Assembly (NCBI GenBank): GCA_018062085.1
Contig: JAGOSY010000031.1
Coordinates: forward strand, 1-50,499
Reading direction: 5' to 3'
Source: a bacterium
GTDB lineage: Bacteria; Cyanobacteriota; Vampirovibrionia; Obscuribacterales; Obscuribacteraceae
Length of the DNA stretch: 50,499 nucleotides
The translations under genes were made by a program, and so were the position numbers. Shown one piece after another: positions 7,861-16,060 of this stretch; the stretch's first letter is position 1, and the number at the start of each line of letters is the position of its first letter. Under the pieces are notes generated by a model. That model was not told the origin of the DNA. It ran no database searches and saw only the letters and a list, made by a program, of their open reading frames with translations.

Positions 7861-9549
7861 ATGCAAGAGGACCGCAACGAGATTGAGTTTCCCCCAAGCA
7901 ATTCATCCTTGAGCCCTGCGCTAGGCGAGCCGAGTTCCATAAAAGATCCGAATCTTGGCACTGTGGTTGATAGCCGCTATCAGCTATTAGAGAACGTTGG
8001 CAGCGGGGGAAGCAGCACTGTCTATCGTGCTCGCGACAGCAAATCTAATCGTATTTTGGCTCTCAAGCTGCTACACAACCACTTCGTCACCGATAAGTTA
8101 ATAGTAGATCGCTTCAAGCGTGAGGCTGAAACGAGTAACCTTTTGCGCCATCCTAATGTGGTCGAGGTTGAGTCTTGGGCCATCAGCGCCAGCGGTCAGG
8201 TCTATATGACCGAAGAGTTTGTGGAAGGCATTAGCTTGCAAGATGCTATTGCTGAGAGCGGCTGGTTGTCGGTTGAGCTTGCCTTGGGAATTGCCGCGCA
8301 GGTCGCCTCGGGGCTGGTTGCCGCCCATGAGATGGGAGTGGTGCACTGTGATTTGAAGCCTGGCAATATCATGTTGACCCGTTCGCCTGAGGGTATGCTT
8401 ATTGTCAAAGTTCTCGATTTTGGCATCGCTAAGATTATGCCTCAGACTGGTGACACTGTGCTGCGTCTAACTCAAAGTGGAAACATGCAAGGTAGCTTGC
8501 TTTACATGAGCCCAGAGCAATGTCTTGATGAAGACCTTGATGGGCGCTCTGACGTATATTCGCTGGCTTGTGTCATCTATGAAGCGTTGACTGGTAAATC
8601 ACCACTTTGCGCACGCACTGCATTCGAAACTATGAATCGGCATCTTAGCGCTATGCCAGCTTCTCTTGCAACTGTGCGGGCCGATTTGCGTTGGCCTGAC
8701 AAACTGGAAGCGACTCTATCTCGTGCTTACGCCAAAAGGCCGAAAGATCGCTATCAGTCAATGGCAGAATTTCAATCGGCTTTGAAAAAAGTCGTTGACC
8801 TGCCCATTGAAATTGAGTGGCCAGAGCGTTGGACGGCAAGGTCTGAGCGAATTGAAGCCGATCTCAAGGTAACAGAGACCGCTCCTGCAGGCATAGTTTC
8901 GGCAGCCCTAGTCAGCTCGACAAACCTTGTTCCTAAGCTGCTTGAGCCCGGGCAGGTGATCGAGGTGCTGGTAAAAGAGCTTGATACCATTCCGCAACAG
9001 CTAGAGTATGCAGTGATACTTTCGATGATAGCGGCATTCCTAGTTCTACTTGGTTTTATCGCAACCCAACCGGGTAGCACTTATAGCCCGGTATGGTTCT
9101 TCCTAATCGGATTGATTTTTACAGGCTTTTCTTCTAACTTTTGGTATGGATATCTTGACTCACGAAGTATCGCGTTATTGAAGAGCGTGAGCTTGAGTAA
9201 AGCACCGGCTTTTGTTAGGAACTTGGCGCAGCAGCCAGTCAGTATTTTAGAAGTAACCAAGATAAAGACGAATTTCTACAACGTTTCTATCGAAGTTGTT
9301 GATGCTGACGGTAAGTTAGTGTGCAAGAAGGTGGTGGTTCGTAGTATCACTTTTGGTCATGTTTGGCCTGAATTTGAAATTACTAGAGTGGCAGAGTCAA
9401 CTAGGACGACAAAAGCCGTGCCAGCAGACCCAGGCGCGTTAGTGAATCAACTGCAATATCCGCTATCTGGTTTTCTGTTCTGCGATGATCGCGGAAACAG
9501 GCTAGCAATATCTATATTAAGAGACGTTGGTTGGATTTATTGCGATTAA
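7861..9549 (+). CDS. membrane Ser/Thr protein kinase with HCD catalytic loop
   Basis: Hanks-type kinase, 562 aa from the ATG at 7861; an in-frame TTG directly before it is less likely. The kinase domain runs from about residue 39 to 312: glycine loop 'GSGGSSTVY', ATP lysine in 'LALKLL' (about 69), catalytic loop 'HCDLKPGN' (about 162), 'DFG' (about 186) and 'MSPE' in place of APE. The catalytic-loop arginine is a Cys, so this is a non-RD kinase and probably not controlled by activation-loop phosphorylation in the usual way. Two transmembrane segments (about 384-402 and 410-428) follow a linker. They return the last 130 residues, which match nothing I know, to the cytoplasm. It converges with the DUF4261-like gene. 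Confidence 0.9.
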   Translation: MQEDRNEIEFPPSNSSLSPALGEPSSIKDPNLGTVVDSRYQLLENVGSGGSSTVYRARDSKSNRILALKLLHNHFVTDKLIVDRFKREAETSNLLRHPNVVEVESWAISASGQVYMTEEFVEGISLQDAIAESGWLSVELALGIAAQVASGLVAAHEMGVVHCDLKPGNIMLTRSPEGMLIVKVLDFGIAKIMPQTGDTVLRLTQSGNMQGSLLYMSPEQCLDEDLDGRSDVYSLACVIYEALTGKSPLCARTAFETMNRHLSAMPASLATVRADLRWPDKLEATLSRAYAKRPKDRYQSMAEFQSALKKVVDLPIEIEWPERWTARSERIEADLKVTETAPAGIVSAALVSSTNLVPKLLEPGQVIEVLVKELDTIPQQLEYAVILSMIAAFLVLLGFIATQPGSTYSPVWFFLIGLIFTGFSSNFWYGYLDSRSIALLKSVSLSKAPAFVRNLAQQPVSILEVTKIKTNFYNVSIEVVDADGKLVCKKVVVRSITFGHVWPEFEITRVAESTRTTKAVPADPGALVNQLQYPLSGFLFCDDRGNRLAISILRDVGWIYCD

Positions 9550-9565
9550 TAGCTGCTATTAATCG
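9543..9565. repeat. perfect 23-base palindrome overlapping a stop codon
   Basis: CGATTAATAGC (9543-9553) and GCTATTAATCG (9555-9565) are exact inverted copies around a single T. The left arm includes the kinase stop codon TAA (9547-9549), and the right arm ends five bases before the stop of the convergent gene. A T/C-rich run follows on the plus strand. It may serve as a compact transcription terminator for converging genes. Confidence 0.55.
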
Positions 9566-9570
9566 TTACT

Positions 9571-10713
9571 CTATCTCTTTGCCGCTAGCTCGGTAAGAGC
9601 CCACATACCGTTTTGATTGAAGAACCAGCTGTCTTCTTCGTAGCCTGATTGGTAGCAGGTTGCTTCGTATGTTTGATTGCGAATGGTCGATTTGTACTCA
9701 AATGGTTTATCGCTTGGTGGTAATTCATTGACCAGGCAATATTCAAGAAACTCGGCTAGCAGTGTGGCTCCGTCTTCATCGCTGAGATCAAGTTCTAGTG
9801 AGACATCCGGTAGACCAAGGCCGTGCATACCGCAAGAAAAGATTTGTCCTTCGCCGCCAATACGTTGCACATAGGCTTCGATGTACGCAGCTAAGCCTTG
9901 CTCTTCGCTCAGTTCCGTCCAGGCCTCGGCTGTGTGCGTCAAGCCAGCTGTGGCGATATAGACACACTCGCCATTTAGCTCGTTGAGCAAAACTGAAACT
10001 GTTTTGAGCATATCTGAAGCTAGTTCAATTTGATCTTCAGCTTCGCTTTCTACTTCGGCATTTGGTCCAGAAATATAAAGCAAGTGGGTGTGATTTTTTA
10101 TTGCTTCTGTGTGACTGATACTCAGGCGGCCAACACCGCATGAAAGCAAGGTTTCAGACAAATCACTGTCGCGCTCTTTGATGTCGATGTCGTAAATTAC
10201 AGCCTGACTTTCTTTGTTGATCAGAGTGATGCCATTGCTAGAATTGAGTGAATCAACTTTAGTTAGAATATCCAGAATCTCTTCAGTGCTTTGGTATTTC
10301 AAAGGAATTATTACAAGCAATTCTTGGGTAATATCTGCCATCTCATTAGTAAGCGAGCTGAGATCGAAACCGCTTGTAGTGAGAGACGGTGACTGCTCCG
10401 ATACTTCACCGATGGCATCAAGGGTGGTCTTGAACTGTTCTAGGCGTTGCTCGAACTCTGTTCCACCATCGAGGTTTGGTAGTTTCTCTTCTAGCTGAAT
10501 TATTTCTTCTAGGGCTTTGTCGAATTTACCTAGTGCCACCAAAACTTCAACTTTTGAAAAGTAAGCATCTGGAATTGGATACTCATTTATTGAGCTGTCA
10601 AAGATAGTCAGTGCTTGCTTCAAATCACCATTGTGGGCAGCTGTCAGACCCTGCTGGAGCATATCTTTTGCTCTTTCTTTAGCAAGTTCTGGTTGTGGTG
10701 CAGGCTTCGACAT
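9571..10713 (-). CDS. TPR protein with DUF4261-like domain
   Basis: This 380-residue cytoplasmic protein has two TPR-like helical pairs near residues 15-85 ('[18 protein letters not shown]' then '[20 protein letters not shown]'). A larger alpha/beta domain follows. Its '[17 protein letters not shown]' segment near residue 295 and preceding '[14 protein letters not shown]' remind me of DUF4261 proteins, whose function is unknown. The start is supported by GGAG six bases before the ATG. The MFS transporter gene lies 30 bases upstream on the same strand, so the two are probably co-transcribed. No catalytic motif is visible. Confidence 0.75.
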
Positions 10714-10743
10714 GGTGAACTCCGTAAATTATGGCAGGCAATA

Positions 10744-12087
10744 TTAAGCAAAGCGCTTTCTATCTTTGTCGGGATGTTGGAAGAATAGAACAGCCATTGA
10801 GCCAGTTAAGGTGAAGAAAATCAAAATCATGAAAGCAGCTTTGAAGTTGTGTGTGTAATCTGATAATGCGCCAGTGAGAATCGGAGCGAGAATGCCGGCG
10901 AAGCCCAAGTAGCAATCCATTAAACCAAGACTGGTTCCAGCTTTGTCTTTGGCTAAGTCGCAGTTGATTGCGTAAAATGCCGCATTTGGCATCAGGCCAA
11001 AACCAAGACCGAGAGAATACATAATCAAGGCAACTTGCAGGCTCGGATTAAATAGTAGCGGTACAAAGCAGAGACCCGAAAGTAGCTGGCAGATCCACAT
11101 CATATGACTGCGGGCAACGCGCATACTGCCGGTTTTCTTCCAGAGATAGTCAGAGAGAAAACCTGCCGAGAAGAGCATAACTGCTGCTGTTAGCCATGGT
11201 GCTACTAACAGTTCACCGGCGTGCTTTAAGTGCAGATCATATGTCTGAACCATGTAACCAGGCAGCCAAGTCACGGAGAAGAAGAGTAGGTAACCGAAGC
11301 CAAAGAAGGCGAAATTGTTGGCAATCAGAGATGGGTTGGTGAAAAGAAATTTCCAGGTGGTTTTGCCCAGCGAAATTTCATGAGCCTTCATTTCAGCCAT
11401 TTTTCGCTCTCTATTGAGCGGTTGACCTTCGCGAATGATTTTTAGCTCAGCGTCATTTACAAATTTTGAATGTTCTGGATAATCGCGGTAAATGAACCAC
11501 CAGATAACAGCCCAGACGATTCCAGCGCTGCCGAGTATGGCAAACATGGCCTTCCAACCAAAGCTGGCAATCAAGGTCGTAATAAGCGGGGCTCCTATGG
11601 CACCGGCCATTGGCACAGCGCAAAGCCCCATGGCCGTTGAACGAGCCCTCTCGGTGGATGGCAGCCAATCTGCTACAACTCTTGTCAGGGCGGGGAAATG
11701 CGGCCCCTCAGTAATACCAAGCATGACTCTGACTGTGAAGAAAATTGGATAGCTAGAGCAGATGCCCATGAGTGCGGTACAAGCAGACCACAGGATGGCT
11801 GCACCCGACCAAACGCTGCGGGCCCCCCATTTGTCTACCAAGATCCCGCCACCTAGGGTCATCAAGGCGTACCCAACGGCAAAGGCAGCTGAAATTTGAC
11901 CAAACTGGGTGTTGGTAAAGCCAAACTCAGATTTAATTGGGCCGATGGCGTAAGACATAGCCGAGCGGTCCAGGTAGTTAATTAGGGTGATGAGAAAGCC
12001 GAAACCTATGACTACCCAACGATAGTTGCTTGCTTTGGCCATTGTGGCTACGGCGGACGGCGGCACAGCATTCTCTGAAGCTCTCAT
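10744..12087 (-). CDS. MFS transporter, anion:cation symporter (ACS)-like family
   Basis: A 447-residue carrier with about twelve hydrophobic segments. The N-terminal 'LITLINYLDRSAMSYAIGPIKSEF' and the loop 'GGGILVDKWGARSVW' match MFS motif A in the ACS subfamily (glucarate, galactonate, hexuronate and phosphate-type organic anion uptake). 'TEGPHFPALTRVVADWLPSTERARSTAMG' is also typical of this subfamily. The likely substrate is an organic acid anion imported with H+ or Na+, but it cannot be specified. AGGA lies six bases before the ATG. It is transcribed ahead of the TPR/DUF4261-like gene and divergently from the CpxP/Spy-like gene. Confidence 0.88.
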   Translation of the reverse strand: MRASENAVPPSAVATMAKASNYRWVVIGFGFLITLINYLDRSAMSYAIGPIKSEFGFTNTQFGQISAAFAVGYALMTLGGGILVDKWGARSVWSGAAILWSACTALMGICSSYPIFFTVRVMLGITEGPHFPALTRVVADWLPSTERARSTAMGLCAVPMAGAIGAPLITTLIASFGWKAMFAILGSAGIVWAVIWWFIYRDYPEHSKFVNDAELKIIREGQPLNRERKMAEMKAHEISLGKTTWKFLFTNPSLIANNFAFFGFGYLLFFSVTWLPGYMVQTYDLHLKHAGELLVAPWLTAAVMLFSAGFLSDYLWKKTGSMRVARSHMMWICQLLSGLCFVPLLFNPSLQVALIMYSLGLGFGLMPNAAFYAINCDLAKDKAGTSLGLMDCYLGFAGILAPILTGALSDYTHNFKAAFMILIFFTLTGSMAVLFFQHPDKDRKRFA

Positions 12088-12237
12088 GACTTTTCCTGGG
12101 GCAAAATGGGAATCTATAGTTTAACGGCCTAGCTTAATATAAAATCTCGGGAAAATTCGTTGTGATCTTTGAACTTTTTGCTGCCTCAGTACGTATATAG
12201 GTTTGTATGGCTATTTAACAGTTACCGGAGCGTTGTT

Positions 12238-12966
12238 ATGACTTTAAATCTAAAGAGATCCAGACTACTCAGCATTGCCGTTGCCTTTATTGCGCCGCTG
12301 GCTCTTGGCAGTCTCCCCGTCCATGCTCAAGAAGGCGATAGTTCGGCATCTAGTCCGATGAGTATGCCAGAGCCTGGCGCACCTGGCGAAATTGGAGAAG
12401 GCGGTCCACCACCGGGGGCAATGAATTTTGCCATGGCCCTGCCTGCTGGGGCTTCTATGGAGGCCATGCCAGATGCTGGCATGATGGACATGGGCGCTCG
12501 TTTTCTCAAGGGCGACGCGGCTGTGACCGATGACCAATACGAGAAGCTTTATCAGTTGCGTGGCGACTTTATGGACAAATTCGCCCCGAAGATGCTTGAA
12601 GTAATGACGCTCAAGCGCCATCTGAAGGACGCTTTGACCAGTGCTGACATTGATAATAGCAAGGTCAATGACCTGAAGAAGCAGATGACTTCAGCCGTTC
12701 AAGATCTAGCAAATATGAAAATTGACAATGAAATTGCCACAATGAAGGTCTACACACCTGAACAGCGCAAACATTTGCGCACAGCGATGATGAAGTGCCC
12801 TGGCATGAGCGGTATGGGTCGCGGCCGTGGCGGTCCAATGGGTGGGATGGGCTGTCCCGTGGGCATGCGTGGTCATGGCGGTGGTATGGGTGGTCATCAC
12901 AAGTCAATGGGTGAGCATAAGCGCGGAGGCTGGAAGGACAAAGGTGGCCCTGAAAGCGCTCATTAA
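12238..12966 (+). CDS. exported Met/Gly/His-rich protein, CpxP/Spy-like
   Basis: The reading frame is open from 12169, but the ATG at 12238 has GGAG seven bases before it and directly starts a signal peptide ending 'LPVHAQ-EG', so I use it (242 aa). The middle (about residues 95-180) is a helical region with an LTxxQ-like motif 'YTPEQRKHLR', as in periplasmic CpxP/Spy/CnrX-type metal or stress sensors. Both ends are extreme in composition: an N-terminal Pro/Met/Gly segment and a C-terminal Gly/Met/His/Arg segment with two Cys. That composition suits copper or other soft-metal binding. It is monocistronic, with a hairpin just after the stop. Confidence 0.75.
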   Translation: MTLNLKRSRLLSIAVAFIAPLALGSLPVHAQEGDSSASSPMSMPEPGAPGEIGEGGPPPGAMNFAMALPAGASMEAMPDAGMMDMGARFLKGDAAVTDDQYEKLYQLRGDFMDKFAPKMLEVMTLKRHLKDALTSADIDNSKVNDLKKQMTSAVQDLANMKIDNEIATMKVYTPEQRKHLRTAMMKCPGMSGMGRGRGGPMGGMGCPVGMRGHGGGMGGHHKSMGEHKRGGWKDKGGPESAH

Positions 12967-12992
12967 TTCGGCTGCCAGCAGTAAATTAGCTT

Positions 12993-13018
12993 AACCAAGG
13001 GATGACTTGGTTCTCTTT
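12993..13018 (+). terminator. rho-independent terminator
   Basis: AACCAAG (12993-12999) pairs with CTTGGTT (13006-13012) around a 6-base loop, followed by CTCTTTAT. It ends the CpxP/Spy-like transcript. Confidence 0.75.
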
Positions 13019-13054
13019 ATGGGAATATCCCTTATTTGAGAGTGGGATGGGTAT

Positions 13055-13090
13055 CCTTACTTACCCTACTTACCCTACTTACCTTACTTA
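13055..13090 (+). repeat. four tandem copies of a 9-base unit
   Basis: CCTTACTTA, CCCTACTTA, CCCTACTTA and CCTTACTTA follow each other without gaps, and a partial fifth (CCTT) comes next. The array lies 67 bases upstream of the lipoprotein gene start. It may be a slippage-prone spacer or a set of regulator half-sites. Confidence 0.7.
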
Positions 13091-13156
13091 CCTTGGCCTG
13101 GCAAGAGAGTTCAAGTTCGCATTTGTATTTATAGATACAGAAATGAGATTGATACG

Positions 13157-14266
13157 ATGAACAATAAAAAAATCTCTCTTGCCTCGTTGCTGGCCCTATC
13201 AGTGCTTATAAGTGGCTGCCAAATGGTTTTGGCACTTGATGCTACTGGCGAGAGTGTTGAAGAAGCTGTCCGCAAGGCGCAAGTCATAAAAAAAGACTAT
13301 CCCGTGCATGCTGTGATTTCAGGGCGAGAAGCAACAATTCTCACGAGGCGACATCCTAAGGCGACTGATGATGATTTGCGCATTGATGCGGTTTTGATTA
13401 CAAAGTCTGTGCTCGATAGCTTTAATACAATTGGCACAGTGCAAGTACTTTTTCGCGATGAAGATTCTAGTAGTGGCAAGAGTGTAGAAGTTACTGCTGG
13501 TGACATAAAGACCTATGCCAATGGCACAATCGATCCCAAGAAGTTTTTAGCGACAATTGCTGTCACTAAAGTTGGTGGCGATGAAGAAGCTACAAGGAGC
13601 AAATTATCGGCTGAAGAAAAGAAATTTTCGGTCTCTCCTGGGCTATATGAAGAGCAGCGGTTGCTTTTGATGGATAGAATCAACACTTTAAGACGCAAAG
13701 GAACAGGTGTCGCTCCTTTTGAAGCAATGTTTGCTCAAATCGAGGCGCAAACAAAGAGTGGGCAGAATGCAGCGCTCAAAGATTCAATTCATAAGTTGGG
13801 AGAGAAGTTGGCTGCCCAAGAAGACCTAGTTCGCCAGGCCAACCGTACCGGTTCTGGCCGTGGTATTTCTGTTGTTTCATCAAGTAAGATTTCCAGTCAG
13901 TCTTCCAGCCAGAATCAGAATTCTGATCGTGCAGCTTCTACTCCCCTGCTCGCGGCTCCTGCTGATCCGATTGATGCGCAGAATCAACAACTCTTCGCAA
14001 CTATCAAGTCTGAGCTTGCCCAACATCGTGGCAATCCTGGTTTTGGTGTTTATTACTTACGTAAACTGAGTGATATTGCCGAAGAGAAAGTGAAGGGCGG
14101 AAGCTCTGCAAGAATTAATTCATTGCTATCTAGTCTGGCGGAGGAAATGCAGCGCCAGCCCGACTACCGAAATAATTTCAAAGGTGGCCGCGGTATGGGG
14201 CCAAATCAACAAGGTGGTCCACCGGGTCCAAATCAGGGCTTCGGACCCGGTGGAGGATCTAATTAG
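13157..14266 (+). CDS. lipoprotein of unknown function with Gly/Pro/Asn-rich tail
   Basis: 369 aa, unrecognised. The N-terminus is Lys-rich then hydrophobic and ends in the lipobox Ile-Ser-Gly-Cys near residue 21, so it is probably a lipid-anchored envelope protein. Residues about 35-150 look like a mixed alpha/beta domain ('AVISGREATILTRRHPKATDDDLRID'). Residues 175-225 are helical, 230-262 are a Ser/Gln/Asn-rich linker, and the last 30 residues are Gly/Pro/Asn/Gln low complexity. The Shine-Dalgarno is weak. It lies 42 bases before the second Ser/Thr kinase on the same strand. Confidence 0.75.
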   Translation: MNNKKISLASLLALSVLISGCQMVLALDATGESVEEAVRKAQVIKKDYPVHAVISGREATILTRRHPKATDDDLRIDAVLITKSVLDSFNTIGTVQVLFRDEDSSSGKSVEVTAGDIKTYANGTIDPKKFLATIAVTKVGGDEEATRSKLSAEEKKFSVSPGLYEEQRLLLMDRINTLRRKGTGVAPFEAMFAQIEAQTKSGQNAALKDSIHKLGEKLAAQEDLVRQANRTGSGRGISVVSSSKISSQSSSQNQNSDRAASTPLLAAPADPIDAQNQQLFATIKSELAQHRGNPGFGVYYLRKLSDIAEEKVKGGSSARINSLLSSLAEEMQRQPDYRNNFKGGRGMGPNQQGGPPGPNQGFGPGGGSN

Positions 14267-14308
14267 TTTTCGGTTATCCGGTGACAGTCACTTCAGGTAT
14301 GTCAGCTG

Positions 14309-16021
14309 ATGAGTCAAGATTACGATTCTGTCGACCATGAGCTAGGCAAGCAAGAGTTTGCTATGTCAAATGATTTGCCAACGGTGACAGATTTTGGGGC
14401 GGGCTATCGCACTTTCAATTTAGCTGAAGACAATATGACTGAGGCTCTACTTGAAGAAGAAAAGCGCTTTCAAGAAAAAATTTGCAAAGACCCCTTAATT
14501 GGCCAGGTACTCGATGATAAGTACCATATTCTTGAGGTGCTCGGTTTCGGTGGAATGTCAGTTGTCTATAAAGCCATGCAGGAGCCTGTTGAAAGGTTGG
14601 TTGCCGTTAAGACTGTAAAATTTAGAGTAGATGAGAGGCCCGATATTTGGCGCCGATTTGAGCGGGAAGTGAAAACTTTGAGCAAGCTCTCGCACCCTAA
14701 TGTCGTTACTGTTTATGATTGCGTTATTGGCGCTAATAGCCAACCTTATGTAGTGATGGACTATTTGAAAGGCTCGTCTCTCGATCAAGTTTTGCAAAAC
14801 GGCCGTTTTACTCTGGAGCAAACCTATAGTGTTGCATCGCAAATTTGTTTAGGTGTAGGCCACGCTCATCGCCATGAGGTTATTCACCGCGATATAAAGC
14901 CAGCTAATATTATGTTGATGGATGGCACTACCAGTGGTGTCTATCAGCTAGAGCAAGCTGGGCAACAGCAAGTGAAAGTAGTTGATTTTGGCTTGGCTAA
15001 ATTGGGTGAAGACTCACGTAAGCTGACCCATTCGGGAGAGCTTTGGGGGTCGCCTCCTTATATGAGCCCCGAGCAGATCTCTGGTCGCGATTGCGACAGT
15101 AGAGCTGATATCTATTCACTCGCTTGTGTCATCTACGAGATGCTTACTGGTAAAGATCCGTTTTGGGGTGCCAATGTTTACGAGCTATTGCATTGCCATA
15201 TGCACAATCAAGCACCGACCTTAGCTAGCGCTTGCCCGGAAGGGCAGTTTCCGGTGCAGCTTGAGAATGTCATTGCTCGGGCTATGGCGAAGAATCCGGG
15301 CGAGCGTTTCGCTACTATGATCGATTTTAAAGATGCACTAGAGCAAGCCTGCCTGCACCCAGACACTTCTATTAAGAATTTTGCCAGACCGGCAACGCCA
15401 GGCCGCGCCTGGGGCTTATCTGATGGGCGCGAAAGTAATGCCGGAGGAAGCCAGACTAGTTCTTACACTAGCGTCTCTTCTTCTAGTTCTGCTTTTTCTA
15501 GTTCTTCTGTTAATGTTTCAGCCAGTCCATTTGCCCGGCCAGTGCCAAGTGGCAACGAGGCTAATAAGTCTTCTCCTGACAATTCGGTTGCGGCCTCCCA
15601 TTTGCTTACTTACACCCTGACAGTCTTGATGCTCGCTGCTTGCATATTATTTGCTGTTAATGCTGGTCGCGGCCTTGAGCATACGAAAGTGCGCCGGTAT
15701 GTGCCCGATTCGGCAACTTCTTCGGCTACAGGGTCGTCGGCAAATTTCGACGCCGCTAGAAATTCGTCACTTACTAGCTCGAACTCCCGTCAGGTTTCTT
15801 CGGAGAATTCAGATGACGACTCAGATGATAAAAGCCAGAGTCGCCGGGCTGGGCGCTCTCGGGCTTTTGCAAGGCGTGCTGCGGCTGCTTCTGGTCAGCG
15901 CCCTAATGAGTCTGTAAAGAAAACAATAAAAGATTCTTCTCCTAATTCACCTATTGGCGGCGTAGATCAGTCAAAATTCGAACTGTTAAGGCGGTTGAAA
16001 AGTTCCGCTTCTCAGAATTGA
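14309..16021 (+). CDS. single-pass membrane Ser/Thr protein kinase
   Basis: Hanks-type kinase of 570 aa. The kinase domain occupies about residues 72-350: glycine loop 'GFGGMSVVY' (79-87), ATP lysine 101, catalytic loop 'HRDIKPAN' (193-200), 'DFG' (226-228) and 'MSPEQ' (252-256). All key residues are present. A Ser-rich linker (about 375-425) leads to one transmembrane segment (about 433-451). The remaining 119 residues, rich in Ser, Arg and Asp, would be outside the cytoplasmic membrane. The exported TPR-caspase gene starts 39 bases after the stop, which suggests a functional pair. Confidence 0.93.
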   Translation: MSQDYDSVDHELGKQEFAMSNDLPTVTDFGAGYRTFNLAEDNMTEALLEEEKRFQEKICKDPLIGQVLDDKYHILEVLGFGGMSVVYKAMQEPVERLVAVKTVKFRVDERPDIWRRFEREVKTLSKLSHPNVVTVYDCVIGANSQPYVVMDYLKGSSLDQVLQNGRFTLEQTYSVASQICLGVGHAHRHEVIHRDIKPANIMLMDGTTSGVYQLEQAGQQQVKVVDFGLAKLGEDSRKLTHSGELWGSPPYMSPEQISGRDCDSRADIYSLACVIYEMLTGKDPFWGANVYELLHCHMHNQAPTLASACPEGQFPVQLENVIARAMAKNPGERFATMIDFKDALEQACLHPDTSIKNFARPATPGRAWGLSDGRESNAGGSQTSSYTSVSSSSSAFSSSSVNVSASPFARPVPSGNEANKSSPDNSVAASHLLTYTLTVLMLAACILFAVNAGRGLEHTKVRRYVPDSATSSATGSSANFDAARNSSLTSSNSRQVSSENSDDDSDDKSQSRRAGRSRAFARRAAAASGQRPNESVKKTIKDSSPNSPIGGVDQSKFELLRRLKSSASQN

Positions 16022-16060
16022 AACTATATGTGATGACAACGCCGATGAAGTAGCTGAATT

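Noticed and set aside
12169..12237. Upstream extension of the CpxP/Spy-like gene
   Set aside because: It adds an aromatic stretch before the real signal peptide and lacks a ribosome binding site, whereas GGAG precedes the ATG at 12238.
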